7,476 bases of DNA, taken from assembly GCA_948438565.1 (NCBI GenBank), contig CAOJLW010000109.1, positions 1-7,476 of the forward strand. Reading direction: 5' to 3'. Positions 1 to 4,002 of this stretch are shown here, piece after piece; positions within the stretch are counted from its first letter, which is position 1; every line of letters starts with the position of its first letter. The notes under the pieces were generated by a model. The model saw only the letters and a list, made by a program, of their open reading frames with translations, was not told the origin of the DNA and ran no database searches. The stretch is from an uncultured Lachnospiraceae bacterium (GTDB lineage: Bacteria; Bacillota; Clostridia; Lachnospirales; Lachnospiraceae). The translations under genes were made by a program, and so were the position numbers.

Positions 1-42
1 CCCTACAAGACGCTCTTCATATCTCTTCCGCTGGTTCCCCTA
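1..42 (-). pseudogene. Amber codon and read-through remnant of the superoxide reductase
   Basis: Reading on in frame past the TAG at 40-42 gives GNQRK and then unrelated residues. Complete desulfoferrodoxins, as I recall them, carry a conserved QTKxGNQRK-type stretch at this place, so the stop appears to replace a single residue, for example Gln CAG or Glu GAG changed to TAG. After GNQRK the in-frame residues (RYEERLVG) no longer resemble the family's KPG-containing continuation, and the window ends. This suggests a nonsense change plus a second disruption or a deletion close by. Confidence 0.6.
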
Positions 43-291
43 TTTTGTCTGTAAAGATACCCACGCAATAAAATGCTCCGGCATCATGGGGTGCTCAACG
101 GATCCTACACAGACTTTGACCAGATTGCCTTCTACCGTATACACCGGCACGTGTTTTTCCACAGCGGCGTCCACCGTTCCGGGAATCATTTCCTTCATTT
201 TCTGACCGCAGCACATCACTGGAACTCCGGCATCCTGAACCATCGCAACAATATTCCCACAATGCTCACAAATATAAAATTTCTGTTCCAT
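40..291 (-). CDS. Superoxide reductase (desulfoferrodoxin), cut short by an amber stop; probable pseudogene
   Basis: The 83-residue product matches the first two thirds of a desulfoferrodoxin, the cytoplasmic non-haem iron enzyme that reduces superoxide to hydrogen peroxide in anaerobes. The N-terminal desulforedoxin-like Fe(Cys)4 site is complete: Cys8, Cys11, Cys27, Cys28. The catalytic domain begins with the conserved Glu45-Lys46-His47 (EKHVPV), then His67 (VEHPM) and His73 (PEHF), three of the four equatorial His ligands. Family members are usually about 125 residues and end with a Cys and a His (YCNLHGLW region) that complete the active iron; both are absent, so the catalytic centre cannot form as in known enzymes. 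I chose the ATG at 291 because GAGGA (299-303) lies 7 bases upstream; a GTG at 324 would add 11 residues without family support. Family identification is confident; loss of function is inferred. Confidence 0.85.
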   Translation of the reverse strand: MEQKFYICEHCGNIVAMVQDAGVPVMCCGQKMKEMIPGTVDAAVEKHVPVYTVEGNLVKVCVGSVEHPMMPEHFIAWVSLQTK

Positions 292-339
292 TCTAAATTC
301 CTCGCTTTCTTCCTTGGTACACACAAAGTATCACCTACT

Positions 340-368
340 ATCCTACACCAAAAGTATGCCGAACACAA
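340..368 (-). promoter_or_regulatory. Possible promoter of the superoxide reductase gene
   Basis: Read on the minus strand, TTGTGT (363-368) and TAGGAT (340-345) are separated by 17 bases, about 50 bases upstream of the chosen ATG at 291. Each hexamer keeps the most conserved sigma-A positions but is otherwise a modest match. No terminator is visible after the upstream gene ending at 384, so read-through from that gene is an alternative source of transcript. Confidence 0.3.
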
Positions 369-383
369 GACGCTAATTTCTCA

Positions 384-1496
384 TTATGTCTGTTGATGTA
401 ACATTGCTATCATGTTACAATCCGGGCAAATTTCAATATAGGCGTTTCCCTCCATACCGGACAAAACCGTATCCCACTGAATTTGAGCAAGATATTTCAT
501 AGGCTTTCCGCAGTCAGGACAAAGCCGGATATCGCAGTCTTGTATCCAGAAAGCAAATCCGCCCACGGACGATCCTCCCTCCCAATCCGACGCATACCGC
601 GGAGCAACCGGCTGATCCCCCAAAATATAGGAATTGGACGTAAGCTCCTCCAGTCCAGCGTCTTTTAAATCATCTTCCATCATGACGGCGTCTTCTTCCA
701 GAATGATTTCAGATTCCCCATCCAGAGTATATCTGCAAAAATAATTGTCCGAATAAATCATACAATTGGGGCAGCACTTTGCTTTCACGACGCCATTGAG
801 TTCCAGAAAATCCAATCTGGGATCTGTTCCGTCAATTTCCATCAGATTGACCAATCCTAAACCGCATTGGGAACATTTTTCACCCGTCTTAACGCCGATT
901 TTAACAGGACTGCGCTTTTTCTCCTCCAACGTCCCCAGCGCCATGGGATAGCATTTATCAAAATTAGTTTTCATAAACCTACCGTTGCTATCGTATGACC
1001 ATCCGCCATATGTAGCGTAAAACGAAGGATTCACATACAGCTTTTTCCTCCAACTCCGCGGATGCCGTTCCAGATCCAAAAAAAACGGATATACCTTCTC
1101 CCCGCCGCATACGGCGAGGCATAAGAGCAAAGCGCCTGCCAATTGAGGATCGGCGCTGTCCTTTTTCAGTATATCCATCATCGATTCTATGATGTAATCC
1201 GGAGCGTCTTTATATAGCTCGCAAGGGTAAAAAAGGTTTTTTTCAAAAGCCGCTTTTGCTATTTTAGAAGTATTGATATCTCGGTAATCCAGTAATTGCT
1301 TGAATAAATCGCTTTCCTGATCCAAATCTCCTGTCTTTTCTATTTCATTGCATATCTGCTGAATCGACGTGTCGATTTCCTCCTGTGACAAAGCCAAAAT
1401 TCTTTTTCGTTCATGTTTCGTCTGACAAGAAACACAAATTCCATCAAAATAGATTTCCCGACCGCATTGTTTACATTTCTTTGCCGTTCTTTCCAT
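384..1496 (-). CDS. Conserved protein of unknown function with three CxxC-pair (zinc-ribbon-like) modules
   Basis: A 370-residue protein, probably cytoplasmic; no signal peptide or membrane segment is seen. It has three modules of paired CxxC motifs: C8/C11 with C21/C24 at the N terminus, C208/C211 with C242/C245 in the middle, and C326/C329 with C357/C360 at the C terminus, each likely to bind zinc. Residues 35-130 look helical. The region from 150 to 190 is rich in Trp, Tyr and Gly. The C-terminal part (GGFAFWIQD, CPDCG, YLAQI) resembles the end of DUF1963/YwqG-like proteins by eye, but I cannot confirm that membership. I chose the second of two tandem ATGs (1496) because GGAGG (1503-1507) is 6 bases from it and only 3 from the first (1499). 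It has its own promoter and is divergent from the MarR gene. No function is assigned. Confidence 0.85.
   Translation of the reverse strand: MERTAKKCKQCGREIYFDGICVSCQTKHERKRILALSQEEIDTSIQQICNEIEKTGDLDQESDLFKQLLDYRDINTSKIAKAAFEKNLFYPCELYKDAPDYIIESMMDILKKDSADPQLAGALLLCLAVCGGEKVYPFFLDLERHPRSWRKKLYVNPSFYATYGGWSYDSNGRFMKTNFDKCYPMALGTLEEKKRSPVKIGVKTGEKCSQCGLGLVNLMEIDGTDPRLDFLELNGVVKAKCCPNCMIYSDNYFCRYTLDGESEIILEEDAVMMEDDLKDAGLEELTSNSYILGDQPVAPRYASDWEGGSSVGGFAFWIQDCDIRLCPDCGKPMKYLAQIQWDTVLSGMEGNAYIEICPDCNMIAMLHQQT
397..419. repeat. Perfect 8-base inverted repeat at the 3' end of the CxxC gene
   Basis: TGTAACAT (397-404) and ATGTTACA (412-419) are exact reverse complements with a 7-base loop, lying inside the last codons of the CxxC protein gene. 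No T-run follows on either strand, so it is a weak terminator candidate at best. The shared GTAAC core with the marR palindrome is noted but may be chance. Confidence 0.4.
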
Positions 1497-1532
1497 CATT
1501 CACCTCCGTACCATTTTCATTGATTCCAAAGC

Positions 1533-1561
1533 ATTATATCATGTTTGAAACGATTTTCCAA
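1533..1561 (-). promoter_or_regulatory. Strong sigma-A promoter for the CxxC protein
   Basis: On the minus strand TTGGAA (1556-1561) and a perfect TATAAT (1533-1538) are separated by exactly 17 bases. This lies 37 bases upstream of the ATG at 1496, with the ribosome binding site between. It is one of the best promoter matches in the window and points to a basal level of transcription independent of the divergent MarR promoter. Confidence 0.75.
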
Positions 1562-1620
1562 GTTGATCCCCTTACCGCTACACTGGAAGGAAATACGATA
1601 CGCAGCAACAACCGTAATAG

Positions 1621-1651
1621 CAAGGTAAAATACCCAAATTTTTTTACCTTG
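1621..1651. repeat. Perfect 10-base inverted repeat upstream of marR
   Basis: The arms CAAGGTAAAA (1621-1630) and TTTTACCTTG (1642-1651) are exact reverse complements separated by 11 bases. The right arm overlaps the first bases of the -35 hexamer of the MarR promoter (1649-1654). It could be a regulator-binding site. A hairpin in RNA is less likely to matter for the marR transcript because the repeat lies upstream of the predicted start of transcription. Confidence 0.6.
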
Positions 1652-1677
1652 ACTAATAAGTAACTTGTTGCTATTAT
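1649..1677 (+). promoter_or_regulatory. Promoter of the marR-flavodoxin unit
   Basis: TTGACT (1649-1654) and TATTAT (1672-1677) are separated by 17 bases, a near-consensus sigma-A promoter. Transcription would start near 1684, leaving a leader of about 110 bases before the ATG at 1792. The left arm of the 11-base palindrome lies in the spacer and the right arm lies just past the start site, so a bound repressor would block the polymerase directly. Confidence 0.75.
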
Positions 1678-1697
1678 CTAATACGTAACAAGTTACT
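1659..1697. promoter_or_regulatory. Probable MarR operator: perfect 11-base inverted repeat around the -10 box
   Basis: The arms AGTAACTTGTT (1659-1669) and AACAAGTTACT (1687-1697) are exact reverse complements with a 17-base spacer that contains the -10 hexamer. Centre-to-centre spacing is 28 bases, close to a whole number of helical turns (about 2.7), so the two arms could be separate half-sites or each arm could be one operator. MarR proteins typically bind palindromes at their own promoter. The link to this particular regulator is inferred from position. Confidence 0.6.
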
Positions 1698-1791
1698 CTC
1701 AATGTACAAAGAGACACGCAGTTCTGTATGATAGATTTTTGATTCTACTGCGTTACTGTCGCTCGGCGTACGTCCATATAAGGAAGATCGC

Positions 1792-2292
1792 ATGAATTTA
1801 GACGAGTTGATTACAAAGTTTTCAAATTCCACGGAAAACCAAAGAAAGGCTATTTTTAGCACGCTGTTTATTGCTGTAAATCAGTTACAAACGCTTTTTG
1901 ATAACCATATTCCCAAGATATCGTTAAAGCAATTTATGTTACTGTCCATCGTGAGACAATCGAAGGAACCGTTGACTTTAACCCAATTAGGTCATTTATT
2001 AGGCTGTTCTAGACAAAATATCAAAAAATTAGCTGATGTTTTGGTAAAAAAGGGATTTCTCACTATTCAGCAAAGTCCGCATGATAGCAGAGCGATGTGT
2101 ATCCGCCCCACCGAAAAAGTAAATGACTTTTTTGCAAATAACTTTTTAGAATACCAAGAGGAATTGAAAGATCTTTTTGAAGTTTATACCGATCAAGAGA
2201 TAGAAACTCTTTTTATTCTTTTATCCAAGCTGTATACAGGAATAGAAAATTTTAAAAAAAGAGTTGCCACAGAAAAAAATAAGGAGGTTTAG
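1792..2292 (+). CDS. MarR-family transcriptional regulator
   Basis: A 166-residue winged-helix repressor, the usual size for MarR proteins, which bind DNA as dimers and release it on sensing ligands or oxidants. Residues 62-84 form the helix-turn-helix (LTLTQLGHLLGCS, then RQNIKKLADVL as the recognition helix). Residues 88-106 form the beta wing with the family's DSR signature (HDSRAMCI), followed by the C-terminal dimerisation helices. The only cysteines are Cys72 in the helix-turn-helix and Cys103 in the wing; whether either senses oxidation is unknown. AGGA (1781-1784) is 7 bases before the ATG. The gene lies 4 bases upstream of the flavodoxin gene and its last codons carry that gene's ribosome binding site, so the two are co-transcribed. 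It is markedly AT-rich compared with the minus-strand operon to the right. Confidence 0.93.
   Translation: MNLDELITKFSNSTENQRKAIFSTLFIAVNQLQTLFDNHIPKISLKQFMLLSIVRQSKEPLTLTQLGHLLGCSRQNIKKLADVLVKKGFLTIQQSPHDSRAMCIRPTEKVNDFFANNFLEYQEELKDLFEVYTDQEIETLFILLSKLYTGIENFKKRVATEKNKEV
2281..2287 (+). promoter_or_regulatory. Ribosome binding site that fixes the flavodoxin start
   Basis: AAGGAGG sits in the last codons of marR, 9 bases before the ATG at 2297. It supports that ATG over an in-frame start at 2264, and it implies translational coupling between the two genes. Confidence 0.8.
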
Positions 2293-2296
2293 GCAG

Positions 2297-2818
2297 ATGA
2301 AAAAAATCGTCATTTATCATTCACAAACAGGGTTTACCAAGCGTTATGCCGAGTGGATAGCGGAAGCGACCGGAGCAAGCTGTCTTGCATTGTCCGATGC
2401 CAAAAAGAAAGATTTCACCGCATATGAAGCCATTATTTTTGGAGGTTGGACTTGTGCGGGCAGTATCCATAAAATCAAATGGTTTCAGGATCATATAGAC
2501 AAATGGGCCGATAAGAAGCTGATTGCATTTTGTGTCGGGGCAAGTCCCATAGAAAATCCAGAAGTGGAGCAAGCTCTCAAACAGAATTTTAAAGCATTAA
2601 CATCAAAAAACGTAAGCGTATTTTATTGCCCAGGCGGATTAAACTATGAAAAAATGTCTGCTTCTTCCAAACTTCTCATGTCCATATTTCTCAAAATGCT
2701 GAAAGCCAAAAAAAACAAAACAAAAACAGAACAAAAAATGATAAAAATGATTTCTAAATCCTATGATATTTCAGATAAGAAATATATACAACCTATTTTG
2801 GAAAGTTTAAAACAGTAG
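2297..2818 (+). CDS. Flavodoxin-domain protein (HemG-like / Flavodoxin_5 class)
   Basis: A 173-residue soluble flavoprotein. It begins with a beta strand (KIVIYHS) followed by the FMN-phosphate loop SQTGFTKRYAEWIA (residues 9-22), with the S/TxTGxT pattern of flavodoxins. The IIFGGW segment (46-51) and FCVGAS (78-83) are further strands with FMN-contacting loops, and a C-terminal YCPGGLNYEKM (110-120) is typical of the flavodoxin-like protoporphyrinogen oxidase (HemG) relatives. It probably carries FMN and moves electrons, but the substrate cannot be read from sequence and HemG activity is not claimed. Co-transcription with a MarR regulator suggests induction by an oxidant, quinone or other toxic compound. 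The C-terminal third is very Lys-rich (137-155) and encoded by A-runs. It is followed by a hairpin terminator. Confidence 0.9.
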   Translation: MKKIVIYHSQTGFTKRYAEWIAEATGASCLALSDAKKKDFTAYEAIIFGGWTCAGSIHKIKWFQDHIDKWADKKLIAFCVGASPIENPEVEQALKQNFKALTSKNVSVFYCPGGLNYEKMSASSKLLMSIFLKMLKAKKNKTKTEQKMIKMISKSYDISDKKYIQPILESLKQ

Positions 2819-2879
2819 ATCTCTGTAGAAACAGGAACACCCGCATTCATTGATTGAAAAAAAAGTCCATACAAGCATT

Positions 2880-2927
2880 ATAGAGCCGGGAAGCCAAAAA
2901 ACAGGTTCTCTTCCCGGATCTATTTTT
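2880..2927 (+). terminator. Rho-independent terminator of the marR-flavodoxin unit
   Basis: CCGGGAAG (2886-2893) pairs with CTTCCCGG (2910-2917). The stem extends outward for 5 more pairs (2880-2884 with 2919-2923) after one G-A mismatch. The loop is 16 bases and the stem is followed by TTTTT at 2923-2927. The T-run makes it best oriented for the plus strand, but the strong stem could also help stop the minus-strand operon ending at 2984. Confidence 0.8.
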
Positions 2928-2949
2928 ACCCTGAAATGTAAATTTTTCC

Positions 2950-2985
2950 GGCAGATTGTGCACTATCTGCAACTGCCTGCTTTTT
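2950..2985. terminator. Possible second hairpin between the convergent genes
   Basis: GCAGAT (2951-2956) pairs with ATCTGC (2965-2970) around a loop containing the palindrome GTGCAC. Alternatively GGCAG (2950-2954) pairs with CTGCC (2973-2977), followed by TTTTT at 2981-2985. The T-run favours plus-strand use as a backup terminator. On the minus strand the hairpin lies just past the YCII stop codon but lacks a T-run. Confidence 0.4.
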
Positions 2986-3283
2986 ATAATAAGTAGTTGT
3001 TCTCCTTATCAGCCACTTGCAAGGTGGCCAGCGTATAGGTTGCATACCCTTCCGCAACAAGCGGTTCCACTTGACACAGGCTTTCCGCCTCTTCATAGCT
3101 TTGCGTTTTAAAAATAACCAAGCCGGCAACGCCCGGACATCCTTTCAATGGGCCGCAAAGCTCTATTTTCCCATCGGCGTCTAAACGTTTCAAATTTTCT
3201 ACGTGCCTTGTAATCACTGCTTTCGTGACTTTGTTGTAGGATTTCCCTCTTTTAATTGTCATAACATACAAGCATTTTTCCAT
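2984..3283 (-). CDS. YCII-domain (YciI-like) protein
   Basis: A 99-residue small protein of the YCII ferredoxin-like fold, whose founding structure (Haemophilus YciI) has a His-Asp pair in a presumed active site. Here the matching elements are His27 in TRHVENL, Asp35/Asp37 in RLDADGKI, the GP turn at 44-45 (LCGPL), a GVAGLVIF strand (51-58), the EEAESL helix (64-69) and EPLVAEGYATY (73-83) in place of the usual DPF-type loop. The biochemical role of the family is largely unknown. I chose the ATG at 3283 because GGAGG (3291-3295) is 7 bases away; the ATG at 3289 is only 1 base from it. It follows yraN by 52 bases with no visible promoter, so it is probably the last gene of the rbgA operon. Confidence 0.82.
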   Translation of the reverse strand: MEKCLYVMTIKRGKSYNKVTKAVITRHVENLKRLDADGKIELCGPLKGCPGVAGLVIFKTQSYEEAESLCQVEPLVAEGYATYTLATLQVADKENNYLL

Positions 3284-3290
3284 ATTCATA

Positions 3291-3296
3291 CCTCCC
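3291..3296 (-). promoter_or_regulatory. Ribosome binding site that fixes the YCII start
   Basis: On the minus strand this reads GGGAGG. Its distance from two nearby in-frame ATGs (3289 and 3283) selects the latter, which also matches where the family begins. Confidence 0.75.
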
Positions 3297-3335
3297 ATTC
3301 CATCCCAGGATCGATTGTAACGGCAAATCCAATCA

Positions 3336-3704
3336 TCATACCTGCAATTCAAATGCATTGACGATATGTAAAATTCTGCCGTCTCCATATATGGCGATCA
3401 CATCAAACCGGCAAGGTACGTATTCCCCATATCCATGACAGGCATAATAATATAAGGCCGTCCGGCTAATCCGGCGCTGTTTGCGGATATCCACCGCTTC
3501 CAGCGGATCCCCGCAGGCGCTGTCCGTTCGATACTTAACCTCTGTAAAGATAAGCATAGAACCCATTTTTGCCACAATATCAATTTCCCCATACCGGCTT
3601 CGATAATTTTGTTCCAAAATCCGATAGCCTTGTCCAGACAAATATTTGGCCGCCATTGTCTCATAATCGGCGCCCGTTTTTCTTTGATTTTTATTTACTG
3701 CCAT
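3336..3704 (-). CDS. yraN: YraN / UPF0102 family endonuclease-like protein
   Basis: A 122-residue protein of normal length for UPF0102, a family with the PD-(D/E)xK nuclease fold related to Holliday-junction resolvases. The family signature is intact: GADYETMAAKYL (11-22), GYRILEQNYR (26-35), GEIDIVAK (39-46) with Asp42, FTEVKYR (53-59) with the ExK pair Glu55/Lys57, GDPLEAV (65-71), KQRRI (75-79) and RFDVIAI (99-105). Asp42, Glu55 and Lys57 would form a metal-binding nuclease site; DNA cleavage by the family is not well established. It starts 5 bases after the FlhB-like stop with only a weak ribosome binding site (AGG, 4 bases away), so translation is probably coupled. It ends with two tandem TGA codons. 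In many bacteria yraN lies near rnhB, consistent with this placement. Confidence 0.93.
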   Translation of the reverse strand: MAVNKNQRKTGADYETMAAKYLSGQGYRILEQNYRSRYGEIDIVAKMGSMLIFTEVKYRTDSACGDPLEAVDIRKQRRISRTALYYYACHGYGEYVPCRFDVIAIYGDGRILHIVNAFELQV

Positions 3705-3709
3705 AATGC

Positions 3710-3997
3710 CTACTGGATCTTGGATCGCAATCGATCCATCTTGTCTACAAAAACTAAAATTTCAGCCACCACATCATAAAGCTCCGGCGGAATGGTATCC
3801 CCAATCTCGAGCTTAGATAACGTCTTGGCCAGCTTATTGTCCTGATATAATGGGACATTGCTTTCCTGTCCCTTTTTTATAATTCGCTCCGCCAGCTCGC
3901 CTTTTCCCGTAGCTAAAATTTTAGGCGCCACATCCCCTGCTTCATAAGCAAGCGCAACGGCAGTTTTTACCTTAATATCTTCTTTTTCCCGTCTCAT
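3710..3997 (-). CDS. ylqH: Soluble FlhB C-terminal-domain protein (YlqH-like)
   Basis: A 95-residue protein consisting only of the cytoplasmic domain of FlhB/YscU export-gate proteins: AVALAYEAGDVAPKILATGKG (13-33), ELAERIIKKGQESNVPLY (34-51) and LAKTLSKLEIGDTIPPELYDVVAEILVF (57-84). The four membrane helices of FlhB are absent, and so is the NPTH self-cleavage motif, since the protein begins just after where that motif would lie. It corresponds to Bacillus YlqH in sequence and in place, next to a FliK-like gene. In flagella, FlhB's domain meets FliK to switch export specificity, so a physical interaction with the neighbour is a reasonable guess but unproven. The ATG at 3997 has GAGG 3 bases upstream; a GTG at 4006 would overlap the upstream stop as GTGA and is an alternative start. 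Confidence 0.88.
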   Translation of the reverse strand: MRREKEDIKVKTAVALAYEAGDVAPKILATGKGELAERIIKKGQESNVPLYQDNKLAKTLSKLEIGDTIPPELYDVVAEILVFVDKMDRLRSKIQ

Positions 3998-4002
3998 AAC
4001 CC

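Noticed and set aside
40..42. TAG read as pyrrolysine or suppressed as a sense codon.
   Set aside because: There is no pyl machinery in view. Another gene in the window (the FlhB-like gene) ends normally at TAG, and rbgA and marR also use TAG as a stop.
5..374. A 10-base direct repeat, ACAAGACGCT (5-14 and 365-374), flanking the broken superoxide reductase gene.
   Set aside because: A 10-base match is expected by chance many times in a window of this size. There is no inverted terminal repeat, transposase or other sign of an insertion between the copies.
1698..1791. Possible riboswitch or attenuator in the roughly 110-base marR leader.
   Set aside because: I found no stable stem, T-run or known aptamer pattern. 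Only short matches such as CGTACG are present.
1517..1862. Minus-strand open frames across the marR promoter region.
   Set aside because: They cover promoters and palindromes and overlap the start of marR. No ribosome binding site or protein similarity is seen.
2926..3129. Minus-strand frame overlapping the YCII gene end and the intergenic hairpins.
   Set aside because: It is in another frame of a well-supported gene, runs through terminator-like hairpins, and has a Trp/Arg/Lys-rich composition typical of a shadow.
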